Shown piece by piece: positions 1-6,543 of a stretch of DNA of 9,933 nt. This DNA is from Sphingobium sp. CCH11-B1 (GTDB taxonomy: Bacteria; Pseudomonadota; Alphaproteobacteria; Sphingomonadales; Sphingomonadaceae). Both the position numbers and the translations under genes were made by a program. Under the pieces are notes generated by a model. It saw only the letters and a list, made by a program, of their open reading frames with translations. It searched no databases and was not told the origin of the DNA. The DNA is taken from the NCBI RefSeq assembly GCF_001556865.1, contig NZ_LSJY01000104.1, positions 1 through 9,933 on the forward strand, given 5' to 3'. Position 1 is the stretch's first letter. Each line of letters opens with the position of its first letter.

Positions 1-55
1 ATCGGCGCAGAGCGACAGCCTACCTCTGACTGCCGCCAATCTTTGCAACAGAGCC
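1..55. mobile_element. Terminal part of IS6100 (IS6 family), with end inverted repeat
   Basis: Read on the reverse strand, positions 55 to 1 begin GGCTCTGTTGCAAA, the 14-base terminal inverted repeat I know from IS6100. The adjoining bases (reverse-strand GATTGGCGGCAGTCAGAGG and on to position 1) also match my memory of the IS6100 end beyond the transposase stop codon. As I recall the element, its tnpA stop lies immediately left of position 1, so only the terminal non-coding tail is in the window. The outer edge of the repeat is at position 55. The 8-base target duplication expected of IS6-family insertion cannot be tested, because the other end of the element is outside the window. IS6100 is common on sphingomonad catabolic plasmids and often marks deletion or cointegrate joints. 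Confidence 0.85.
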
Positions 56-56
56 C

Positions 57-260
57 TGGGTCCAGTTCTCGCTCGGGCCGTTCGGGCCCGACCGCGAGGT
101 CTGCTTTCGCAAGGTCCGCGACCGCCAGGACCATATCGGCGAACGCAACTATTGGGCTTCGGTTCGCGAACTGGTCGAGCCCGACCGCTTTGCCGAGCGC
201 ATCCGCCACCATCTCAAACTTCCAGCATCCGTTCCCGCCGCCCCGCGGCTGGTTGCCTGA
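57..260 (+). pseudogene. 3' remnant of an unknown gene cut by IS6100
   Basis: This frame encodes about 67 residues that look like genuine protein, beginning WVQFSLGPFGPDREVCFRKV and ending in APRLVA before a TGA at 258-260. It has no plausible start codon. To the left it only runs back through the IS6100 end to a stop at 27-29, so the gene's 5' part has been removed or displaced by the element. The remnant is rich in charged residues, with Arg, Glu and Asp spread through a likely helical stretch. It ends 12 bases before the next gene, with the AGGAGAG ribosome-binding sequence between them, so it was probably the upstream member of the same operon. I do not recognise the family. A frameshifted but otherwise intact gene is less likely, because the IS end lies exactly where the coding signal begins. 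Confidence 0.6.
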
Positions 261-272
261 CAGGAGAGCTTG

Positions 273-725
273 ATGCGCATATTGCTCACGCGCACCCGGA
301 TCGGCGTCGAAGCGCCGAGCTATTCGTACCGGGTGCATGTCCCCTTCACCGAAATCTCGCTCGAGCGGCAGGCGCTCATCGCGATGCATTCGGACTACGG
401 CTTCGGCGCCGGACTCCTCGCCCGGCTCCCGGACGTCATCGCGCCGATGACTCACCTGGAAGCCGCACCCGGGCTCGACAAGCATCGGTTCGGCAAGCTC
501 GTCGACGGCGTCGCCGACCGCGTGGGCGCGGTTCTGCTCGGCGCCATGTTTCCCGAGATGGCCGAACGCGCCGTTCCGTTCCGTCTGGATGTACCATCGG
601 CGCCGCCCAACGCGCGCATCATCGCGGAAATCGAGAATCTCTCGGGCCGCTACGAAGCCCTCGCGCGCGAGATCGACAGCCTGGCCGCTTCCGACCTCGG
701 CTTTCGCGCCGAGGGGGACCGATGA
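273..725 (+). CDS. Conserved-looking hypothetical protein, 150 aa
   Basis: The start is ATG 273, five bases after an AGGAGAG ribosome-binding sequence. A TTG directly before it is a less likely start. The 150-residue product starts MRILLTRTRIGVEAPSYSYR and is soluble, with no signal peptide or membrane segment. Its C-terminal third (about residues 110-145) has the heptad-like look of a short helical or coiled-coil region containing ENLSGRYEALAREIDSLAA. The stop TGA overlaps the ATG of the following gene by four bases (ATGA, 722-725), so the two are probably translated together and may form a complex. I do not recognise a family and assign no function. Codon use is the same high-GC type as its neighbours, with no sign of damage. 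Confidence 0.75.
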   Translation: MRILLTRTRIGVEAPSYSYRVHVPFTEISLERQALIAMHSDYGFGAGLLARLPDVIAPMTHLEAAPGLDKHRFGKLVDGVADRVGAVLLGAMFPEMAERAVPFRLDVPSAPPNARIIAEIENLSGRYEALAREIDSLAASDLGFRAEGDR

Positions 726-2056
726 TCTCCGAGCGCTTCGACCCCGCCGACGCGGCCACCTGGGTCGCGCGCGGCCGGCGGCCGGGTCACGCGGAGATTC
801 TGGCTGACGCCTGGCAGCGCTTTCCGGACCTGTCGAATCCGGCCGATGCGCAAGCGAGAATGGCGCGCATGCGCGAGCGCGCTTTGGCACTCCGCCCGGT
901 CATGGAAGCCATGTCGAAAGCGGCAGATGAGCAACGCCAACTCCGCAATTTCGCGTTCACCGAGGAGCGCGTCGGGCGCGGCGAGGGCGACGCTCGCGAT
1001 GAGGCGATCCTGCGGGCGCGCTCGGTCCACGCCTATGACTGGGACCGCTCCGTTCGCTACGCCTCGGGCTGGTATGCGGCCCATGCCGGATGGGAGCCGG
1101 AAGTCCGGCGGCCCGGGTGCGCGACGCCCGGATCTCTCGCCTACGAACAGGGCTTCTCAGATGGCGGCGGCAATCGCAACGACCTTTTCGATACCGCGCG
1201 CCGCGCCTTCGAAGCGGCACTGCCAGCTGACGACCCGCCGGTGCCGACAGCCGGCCGACCCCTCCCGAGCGCCTGGCCCAGACCGACCGACGAGCCGCTC
1301 CCCGCCCGATGGACGCGGCGGCTCCTCATTCTCGGCGCGCCCGAAGCCGGATTGGTCGGCGCGAGTGCAACGCAGCAAACCGATGCCGCGCTGCTTCTCC
1401 CGGCCTTGCGCGACTGTCCCGGATCGGACGAGCTCACCATCATCGTGATCACCGGAGCCGGATTTCATGCACTCGGCGACATCGGCGCGCCAAGGCCGGC
1501 GAGCGAGCCCCTGTGCGGCGTCGACCTGCCGGCGGACCCACGGCTTGGTGCCCAACTGCGCGCCCTCATAGCAGGCCGCGATTTCGACGATATCCTTGTC
1601 GCGGCCCAGCATGGCTACCTCTCGCTGCTCGATGCCCATGCGAGCGCGCTGCCGCTGTGCCGGACTATGGAGCGCACCCGCAACACCGTCCTTCAGCAGC
1701 GCGGACATTTCCGCATCTGGCTCGACCGTGGACTCGTGGCGGGCGAGAGTCTCGGCGCCGGACACATCCGCTGGGGCAAGGCGACGAAGGGCCTCACCGG
1801 CAAACTCGGCGAGTTCACCGCGCGCTATGCTGGAAAGCAGGCGGGCGGAGGTCATCGTATCATCGTAGAGACGCCGGACGGCCGCCCAGCCACGGGCTAT
1901 GTGACGGTCCAGGGCGAACCGCTGCCCCCCGAAACCGTGATTGGCAACCGCGCCCATCTTCGCAAGGCGATGGCGGTCCGCCTCCGCGCCTTCGGCGGCG
2001 CCACCCGGCTCACGGCACAGCCTGCTCCCGATCTCCTCGACCTCGCGGCGGCCTGA
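722..2056 (+). CDS. Hypothetical two-module protein, 444 aa
   Basis: The reading frame stays open much further left, to 152, but the part before 722 overlaps the upstream gene in another frame and reads as arginine-rich shadow sequence. The start chosen is ATG 722, which overlaps the previous stop. The N-terminal module (about 1-170) is helical and contains a Tyr/Trp-rich patch (YDWDRSVRYASGWYAAHAGW, residues 105-124) followed by YEQGFSDGGGNRNDLFDTAR (141-160). A Pro-rich linker spans about 170-197. The C-terminal module (198-444) has hydrophobic beta-like strands (RRLLILGAPEAG; LTIIVITGAGFHAL) and a basic segment, IRWGKATKGLTGKLGEFTAR (349-368). The alternating strand and helix pattern might be a nucleotide-binding-like fold, but I see no Walker, DEAD or nuclease motif. 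The gene is co-translated with the 150-residue protein. Function is unknown. Confidence 0.75.
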   Translation: MISERFDPADAATWVARGRRPGHAEILADAWQRFPDLSNPADAQARMARMRERALALRPVMEAMSKAADEQRQLRNFAFTEERVGRGEGDARDEAILRARSVHAYDWDRSVRYASGWYAAHAGWEPEVRRPGCATPGSLAYEQGFSDGGGNRNDLFDTARRAFEAALPADDPPVPTAGRPLPSAWPRPTDEPLPARWTRRLLILGAPEAGLVGASATQQTDAALLLPALRDCPGSDELTIIVITGAGFHALGDIGAPRPASEPLCGVDLPADPRLGAQLRALIAGRDFDDILVAAQHGYLSLLDAHASALPLCRTMERTRNTVLQQRGHFRIWLDRGLVAGESLGAGHIRWGKATKGLTGKLGEFTARYAGKQAGGGHRIIVETPDGRPATGYVTVQGEPLPPETVIGNRAHLRKAMAVRLRAFGGATRLTAQPAPDLLDLAAA

Positions 2057-2083
2057 TCCAGCGCGCGTGCGAGGAGAGGGGGG

Positions 2084-2105
2084 ATGTCCGGGACATGTGC
2101 CGGAC
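2084..2105. promoter_or_regulatory. Nested palindromes in the leader of the KOW-like gene
   Basis: In the 97-base gap after the 444-residue gene, ATGTCC (2084-2089) and GGACAT (2091-2096) form a perfect 6-base inverted repeat around a single G. Overlapping it, GTCCGG (2086-2091) and CCGGAC (2100-2105) form a second perfect 6-base repeat, and ACATGT lies between the second pair of arms. The two pairings exclude each other, so the site could be an operator or a switching RNA hairpin. There is no run of T residues, so a simple terminator is unlikely. The functional role is inferred. Confidence 0.35.
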
Positions 2106-2153
2106 GACTGAGCAGCCGGCACTCCTTCTTCTTCCGCCTATGGGAACCCCTTC

Positions 2154-2687
2154 ATGCCTGAAACCTCCGTCATCTCGCGTCTTCCCGCTGCCGGCGATGC
2201 TGACCTCGTCCGGCAGCTCCCCCACCTGACCATCGCGCTTGGCGAGAACGAATTTCATGCCGCGACGATCCTCGCGTTCGATCCGGATGCCCATATCTCG
2301 GCCGGGCAGCTCGCCGGGCATGACGAGGACCGTGACCGCCTGCTCGCCGGCGAGGCCATGGCCCCTCGCGCCTGGACGATGCTCGCCCGCGCCTGCCGCG
2401 CGCAGCCGGACAGGCTGGATGACACGGCGTGCCTGGCACAGTTCCTTGCCGAGCGTGCAGTACCGGCTGAACCAGTCCTCGAGCACCGGATCGGATCGCG
2501 CGTCCGTATCCGGGCGCGCCAGCGCATCGGCGGGGACCGCTATGCCGGCCGCGAGGGCGTGATCGTGAAGACACATTTCGCGGGTTTCTACGTGAAGCTC
2601 GATATGACGCCGCGCGAGCGCAGCCAGAAGACGGAACTCGTCGACACGGCCAATCTCGAAGTCCTGGCTCCGCCCGTTGCCGCCTGA
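2154..2687 (+). CDS. Hypothetical protein with KOW-like C-terminal segment, 177 aa
   Basis: The start is ATG 2154, seven bases after GGGAA. The 177-residue product opens MPETSVISRLPAAGDADLVR. The N-terminal 110 residues are mostly helical, acidic and Ala-rich, with no motif I recognise. Residues about 113-172 run GSRVRIRARQRI, then YAGREGVIVKTHFAGFYVKLD, then a stretch ending TANLEVL. This looks like a small KOW/SH3-like beta barrel: a basic strand, Gly-containing turn, xGxVxx strand, and a strand ending in a closing hydrophobic. Such barrels usually contact nucleic acid or ribosomal proteins. The barrel assignment is pattern-based and would need a profile search. No membrane or export signal is seen. 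The gene sits 28 bases before the DUF4262-like gene and is probably co-transcribed with it. Confidence 0.7.
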   Translation: MPETSVISRLPAAGDADLVRQLPHLTIALGENEFHAATILAFDPDAHISAGQLAGHDEDRDRLLAGEAMAPRAWTMLARACRAQPDRLDDTACLAQFLAERAVPAEPVLEHRIGSRVRIRARQRIGGDRYAGREGVIVKTHFAGFYVKLDMTPRERSQKTELVDTANLEVLAPPVAA

Positions 2688-2715
2688 ACTCCCTCAAATC
2701 GATGCCGAGGCTCTC

Positions 2716-3150
2716 ATGCTCGATCCTTCAGACTTCTATACCGACATCGAACACAATATCGCGCGGAGCGGTCAGCATCTCTTCCTGATCTTCGCCGATG
2801 GCGACACACCCGCCTTCGCCTACAGCATCGGCAACGCGCTGCAGGGCCTGCCGGAGCTGCTGCTCATCGGCAATTTCTCGCCCCGGGTCGCGGGCTCGAT
2901 CCTGAACGAGCTCGGCCGGAAGATGCGCGAGGCGCGCAGGCCGCTTGAAGGCGACATCGACGTCGGCGGTCAGTTTCCCGTTCGCCTGCGCCATGCCTCC
3001 GCCGAAGCCCGCCATCGCTTCACGTTCCAGGCCGGCCGCTATCTTCGCCACGAAGAATATGACATCCTGCAGGTGCTGCTGTGCGATCCCGCCGGGGTCT
3101 ATCCCGCTGAACCGGGTTGCGCACCTGCCTTCGACGTGCCGCTGGCCTGA
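2716..3150 (+). CDS. DUF4262-like protein, 144 aa
   Basis: I chose ATG 2716, preceded by GAGG seven bases upstream. A TTG at 2677 would overlap the previous gene and add a weak 13-residue extension. The product begins MLDPSDFYTDIEHNIARSGQ. The segment at residues 22-70 (a hydrophobic strand, then DGDTPAFAYSIGNALQGLPE, LLLIGNFSP, and a helix VAGSILNELGRKM) matches my picture of the DUF4262 family: a 'can I see it, ordinary-looking time-course' strand followed by FxYxIGL and PE(L/I) then a hydrophobic strand. The later part, with RFTFQAGRYL and YDILQVLLCDPAGVYP, also fits that family, whose members are about 130-160 residues long. The biochemical role of DUF4262 is not known. These genes are common on plasmids and genomic islands. 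The protein appears soluble and complete. Confidence 0.75.
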   Translation: MLDPSDFYTDIEHNIARSGQHLFLIFADGDTPAFAYSIGNALQGLPELLLIGNFSPRVAGSILNELGRKMREARRPLEGDIDVGGQFPVRLRHASAEARHRFTFQAGRYLRHEEYDILQVLLCDPAGVYPAEPGCAPAFDVPLA

Positions 3151-3228
3151 CGCCGCCACCGAATGTCCCCAACCCATCGGCCGATGACAAACGGGAAACC
3201 GTCGATGCAAAGCGAAGGAGCTTCGCCC

Positions 3229-3555
3229 ATGAGCCCTGCTCTCGCCAATGAATTGGCCGCACGCGCCGCCGATGGCTGGCATCCCGTCACGCTCAGCGAA
3301 ATCAAACGGCAATTGCGCGATCTCGGCTATGCTCTCGACCGTACGCTGGACTGCCGTTCCACGGCCCAGATCATGACCGGTCCACGTGCTGGCAAGACCT
3401 ATCCCACTCTCTCGACGGGCATCAAGGAAGCCGACACCGGCCGCAGTGCGTTCCACTTCGAGGCTCGGCGCGACGCCAACTTTCGAACCTTACAGAAACT
3501 TCGCTTTGAAGTTGGCCTGTATGCCGTCCTCAACGGTGCAATCCTGGACGTCTGA
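3229..3555 (+). CDS. Small hypothetical protein, 108 aa
   Basis: The frame is open from 3163, but ATG 3229 has a clear GAAGGAG (3214-3220) eight bases upstream and is the likely start. The product begins MSPALANELAARAADGWHPV and ends GLYAVLNGAILDV. An N-terminal helical part holds a TLSEIKRQLRDLGYALDRTL segment that could be a small recognition-type or amphipathic helix. The later segment ARRDANFRTLQKLRFEVGLY is basic and probably surface-exposed. I see no catalytic motif, signal peptide or membrane segment. It lies 78 bases after the DUF4262-like gene and 96 bases before the next small gene, in the same direction. The family is not recognised. Confidence 0.65.
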   Translation: MSPALANELAARAADGWHPVTLSEIKRQLRDLGYALDRTLDCRSTAQIMTGPRAGKTYPTLSTGIKEADTGRSAFHFEARRDANFRTLQKLRFEVGLYAVLNGAILDV

Positions 3556-3651
3556 TCTCAAGCCGACCAGCGTGAAAGTTCCGGGGCGAAGCTCGGCGGA
3601 CGCTTCGACCCCATCCTGTTCACCATCCCCCAAGCCACCCACCGGAGACCG

Positions 3652-3966
3652 ATGATGTCGGAGCCCACCCACTTTGTTCACGTCTATGCGACCGTTCGCG
3701 TCAAAGTCGCTGTCGCGGCCGCGAGCCACGAAGACGCCATGCGCGCCGCCGACGAGGCGCTGTTCACCAAGGGGTTCGGCGTGCGCTTGATCCCGACCGC
3801 CGAAGGCGCGCTCGATGCGGACTATGCCGAGGAAGTCACGGGCTATCTCGTCGATGAAGCCGGCAACGTGGAATATCTGCGCAGCGCCAACTACGGACCG
3901 GACTATGAGCCCGACTGGGGTATGCGCAGCCGCGCGCGCGAGGCCGAGGAGCGGCCCGGCGCCTAA
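3652..3966 (+). CDS. Small acidic hypothetical protein, 104 aa
   Basis: Two ATG codons stand in a row (3652, 3655), with GGAG at 3644-3647. ATG 3655 is an equally good start and would shorten the protein by one residue. The product has a beta strand-like N-terminus, HFVHVYATVRVKVAVAAASH (residues 7-26), followed by the helix EDAMRAADEALF and a strand EEVTGYLVDEAGNVEYL. A beta-alpha-beta-beta pattern of this kind is seen in small mobile-element proteins that read like 'immunity' or adaptor modules, but I cannot name a family. It is acidic, with no membrane or signal sequence. A 71-base gap with a short TGGCC/GGCCA inverted repeat (4005-4019) separates it from the ATPase gene, which may belong to the same transcript. 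Confidence 0.65.
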   Translation: MMSEPTHFVHVYATVRVKVAVAAASHEDAMRAADEALFTKGFGVRLIPTAEGALDADYAEEVTGYLVDEAGNVEYLRSANYGPDYEPDWGMRSRAREAEERPGA

Positions 3967-4037
3967 TCACGACACGAGAAAGGGAAGGGGGATCGAGTGG
4001 GCGGTGGCCAGACCGGCCAAGCCCAGGAGATTCCACC

Positions 4038-5249
4038 ATGGCTACAGTCGTTTCGATCGACCCTTCCGCCGATCAATGGTCCGTGCCGATCGGTAAGCAC
4101 AGCCGCGGCGCGCTCATGCTCAATCTCGAGCGCCTGCTCGCCGGCCGGCTGCTCATCCAGGGCAGCAGCGGGGCGGGCAAGAGCCGCACCCTGCGCAAGA
4201 TCATCGAGGAAGCCTTCGACTTCACGACGATCGTGCTGGTCGATCCCGAAGGTGAGTTCGGCAATCTCGCCGCGCACATCGGCGCGACCTCGCTCAAGGG
4301 CTGCGAACTCACTTCGGACGGCCTCACGGCAGCGGCCGCGCGCGCCCGCCAGCACCGACTTTCGCTCCATGTCGATCTCACCGACCTCGACCCCGATCAG
4401 CGCATCATCAAGGCGGCCGCTCTGTTCGCCGGCCTGATCGGCGCGCCGCGCGAGCATTGGAGCCACACCGTTCTCGTCTGCATCGACGAGGGGCATCTGC
4501 TCGCGCCCCATCATGCGGGATCGGCCCGCGACGCCGAAACCCGCCGCCTTGGCGTCGCCACGCTCACAGATCTTTGCGCCCGCGGCCGCAAGCGCGGCAT
4601 CGCGCCGGTCATCGCCACCCAGCGCCTCGCGAAGCTGTCCTCCTCGGTGATCTCCGAGCTGCAGAACTTCCTCGTCGGCCTCAACGTATTCGACCGCGAC
4701 ATCGCGCGCGCCGCTGACCTGCTCGGCTTCTCCGCCAAGGAGGCGGACGCCTTGCGCAAGCTCGCCCCGGGCGAATTCTTCGCCATGGGGCCGGCGATGT
4801 CGCCGCTCCCCGTCCTTGCCCACGTGGAAGCGACGATCACCGAGCATCTTGGCGCGACTCCCAAGCTTACCGCGGCGGCCGCGATCGACGGAGACGAGGC
4901 CGAGAAGCTCCTCGATCTGTCCGCCCTGCGGGAAGTCTCGAACGGCGGGCGCGATACGAGCCTCACGCTCAAAGGAACCCGCGCGCTCGACGCCTTCCTG
5001 CTCGATCCGTCAGCGCCGCACGCGGCCTCGATCATCGGCGCGCTCAAGCGCATCGCCCCCAATGCGACCACCGCCAACGATCTCGCCGGTCACCTCGGTT
5101 GTTCACGCGAAGCGGTGGACAACGCGCTCGACATGCTCGCAGCGATCGCGGCGGTCGACACGATGCCTCGCGGGGAAGACCGGATCGCCCGGCTGCACGC
5201 CCGGCTCAGAGCCAAAATCAGCGACATTCCCGTGGTGGCGCTCGCATGA
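4038..5249 (+). CDS. HerA/DUF87-type ATP-binding helicase-like protein, 403 aa
   Basis: This is a P-loop ATPase of the HerA/FtsK/TraD superfamily, which in relatives pumps or translocates double-stranded DNA as a hexamer. ATG 4038 follows AGGAG by eight bases. Visible motifs are a short beta-rich N-terminus, Walker A GSSGAGKS at residues 42-49, DPEGEF at 69-74 (a HerA-family hallmark), Walker B strand VLVCIDEGH at 145-153 with D150/E151, and ARGRKRGIAPVIATQR at 181-196, which holds the sensor Gln and candidate arginine fingers. The C-terminal third (about 310-400) looks like a small winged-helix or HTH domain, with TTANDLAGHLGCSREAVDNALDML-like spacing. Full HerA proteins are usually longer and carry an N-terminal HAS barrel, which is short or absent here. 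The stop overlaps the next gene's ATG by four bases, so co-translation with the Myb-repeat protein is likely. No NurA-type nuclease gene is visible. Confidence 0.85.
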   Translation: MATVVSIDPSADQWSVPIGKHSRGALMLNLERLLAGRLLIQGSSGAGKSRTLRKIIEEAFDFTTIVLVDPEGEFGNLAAHIGATSLKGCELTSDGLTAAAARARQHRLSLHVDLTDLDPDQRIIKAAALFAGLIGAPREHWSHTVLVCIDEGHLLAPHHAGSARDAETRRLGVATLTDLCARGRKRGIAPVIATQRLAKLSSSVISELQNFLVGLNVFDRDIARAADLLGFSAKEADALRKLAPGEFFAMGPAMSPLPVLAHVEATITEHLGATPKLTAAAAIDGDEAEKLLDLSALREVSNGGRDTSLTLKGTRALDAFLLDPSAPHAASIIGALKRIAPNATTANDLAGHLGCSREAVDNALDMLAAIAAVDTMPRGEDRIARLHARLRAKISDIPVVALA

Positions 5250-6457
5250 AGCCGCTCGATCTGGACGCCGATGTCGTCGAGCTCGCTCCCGCGCTACGGC
5301 CCTTCCTCGAGTCACAGCCGCTGCGCGAAATGGCCTACCGCGCGGATGCCTGGACACCCGCCGAGAGCGATCGGCTGCGCGCGCTCTTCCTCGAGGATAC
5401 AGCAATCAGCGATATCGCGCTTGCGCTTGCCCGCGGCAGGGCGGCCGTCGCCGAACGGATCGCGCTGCTCGGACTTCGTCGCAACTCGGCGCGGGCCTGG
5501 ACCGAACTGGACGATGCCGAGCTGACCCGTCGATATAGCGCCGAGCCTACCGCCAGCATCGCCTCGGATCTCGGCCGATCCTGCTCGGCGGTCTATGCCC
5601 GGGCCCGGCTGCTCGACCTGACCGAGGGCAATCCTCCCGAATGGACACCCTGGGAGGATACCCAGCTCACCGAAGGCTATCGCCGCGGCGTGCCGCTTGC
5701 TCAGATCGCGACGCTGATCGGTCGGCCCTTTGGCGGCCTGTCGAGCCGCGCCGGCTATCTCGGCATCGTGCATGCAAACCATCCGCCCGACTGGACGCAG
5801 CAGGAGACGGCGCGCGCGCTCCAACTCGCGGAGGTGGGCCATCGCTACACCGCGATCGTTGCGATGCTTGTGGAGGAGGGGTTCCCGCAGCGAACGATCA
5901 GAGGCTTCGGCCTTGCCATCCGCAAGCTCGGCTACGGCCGCGGATGGGGGCGGGCTTGGACGCCGGAAGAGGACGAGCTTCTCCGCAAGGCCTATACCGA
6001 GGGAACGAGCCTGACCCCGCTGCGGCGACAGCTCGGCCGCACATCCGGGTCGCTGCGCCACCGCGCCGAATATCTAGGGCTGCGCGGCCTTCATGCCAAC
6101 CGCAACGGATGGCGCATCGGTCCGGACTGGACCGGCGCCGAGGAGGCGCGGCTGCGCGCGGACTATGGCCGCGTCCCCACCAAGCTTCTTGCCGCGCGCA
6201 TGGGCCGGACCAAAGCCGCGCTCACCTCGCGTGCGAACAGCCTCGGGCTCGTCCACGGCTACATCCGGCCGTTCAGCGACGAGGAAACCCGCGCCCTCGA
6301 CATGGCCTTCCGCACCGGGGTTTCGATCGCGGATCTCGCCGTCGCTCTCGACCGCAAGGCCATGTCGCTCAGCAAATATGCGACCAATCACGGCTACCAG
6401 TTCGGACGTAGGCCGAGACGCTCCGTGACGCTGGAGGACCTGCTCGCCGCGGGGTGA
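5246..6457 (+). CDS. Tandem Myb/SANT-like HTH repeat protein, 403 aa
   Basis: This is probably a multi-domain DNA-binding protein. I can divide it into about seven repeats of 45-60 residues. Each opens with a Trp (Phe in the last) plus acidic residues and closes with an Arg-rich helix. Repeat-leading aromatic residues are W36, W85, W133, W183, W238, W295 and F343. The shared pattern is W(T)-x2-E-x3-L-x3-Y/F-x-G-x5-IA-x2-LGR-x4-L-x-RA-x-xLGL, clearest in repeats 3, 5 and 6 (for example YLGIVHANHP, YLGLRGL, SLGLVHGYI). That is a three-helix Myb/SANT or GcrA-like fold. Repeat 4 has a longer spacer and is degenerate, and repeat 7 is the most diverged. The ATG overlaps the ATPase stop by four bases, implying co-translation and a likely partnership. 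There is no enzyme motif. A role in recognising or wrapping DNA for the ATPase is inferred. Confidence 0.75.
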   Translation: MKPLDLDADVVELAPALRPFLESQPLREMAYRADAWTPAESDRLRALFLEDTAISDIALALARGRAAVAERIALLGLRRNSARAWTELDDAELTRRYSAEPTASIASDLGRSCSAVYARARLLDLTEGNPPEWTPWEDTQLTEGYRRGVPLAQIATLIGRPFGGLSSRAGYLGIVHANHPPDWTQQETARALQLAEVGHRYTAIVAMLVEEGFPQRTIRGFGLAIRKLGYGRGWGRAWTPEEDELLRKAYTEGTSLTPLRRQLGRTSGSLRHRAEYLGLRGLHANRNGWRIGPDWTGAEEARLRADYGRVPTKLLAARMGRTKAALTSRANSLGLVHGYIRPFSDEETRALDMAFRTGVSIADLAVALDRKAMSLSKYATNHGYQFGRRPRRSVTLEDLLAAG

Positions 6458-6502
6458 ACCCTCCGCGGCCAGCCCGCTGCTCCCACCCTTCACTCAGACA
6501 AG

Positions 6503-6532
6503 GCGCGCCCGGCCGCCCAGCCGGCCGCGCGC
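6503..6532. promoter_or_regulatory. GC-rich hairpin in the methylase leader
   Basis: GCGCGCCCGGC (6503-6513) pairs with GCCGG (6520-6524) and GCGCGC-type bases (6527-6532). This gives an 11-base stem with a two-base bulge (6525-6526) and a 6-base loop. It ends just before the GGGGAA ribosome-binding sequence (6533-6538) of the next gene. It could act as a weak terminator after the Myb-repeat gene, an mRNA processing site, or a translational control. There is no T-tract to support a standard terminator. Confidence 0.3.
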
Positions 6533-6543
6533 GGGGAACCCTC

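Noticed and set aside
152..721. Long in-frame extension upstream of the 444-residue gene
   Set aside because: It overlaps the 150-residue gene in another frame, is arginine- and proline-rich like typical GC-rich shadow sequence, and the ATGA overlap at 722 is a better start.
1157..2122. Long minus-strand open frame of 321 codons
   Set aside because: It lies opposite a well-supported plus-strand gene, has no clear ribosome-binding site, and its product looks like a GC-rich antisense shadow.
2677..2715. TTG start for the DUF4262-like gene
   Set aside because: It would overlap the previous gene and lacks a good ribosome-binding site, whereas ATG 2716 has GAGG at suitable spacing.
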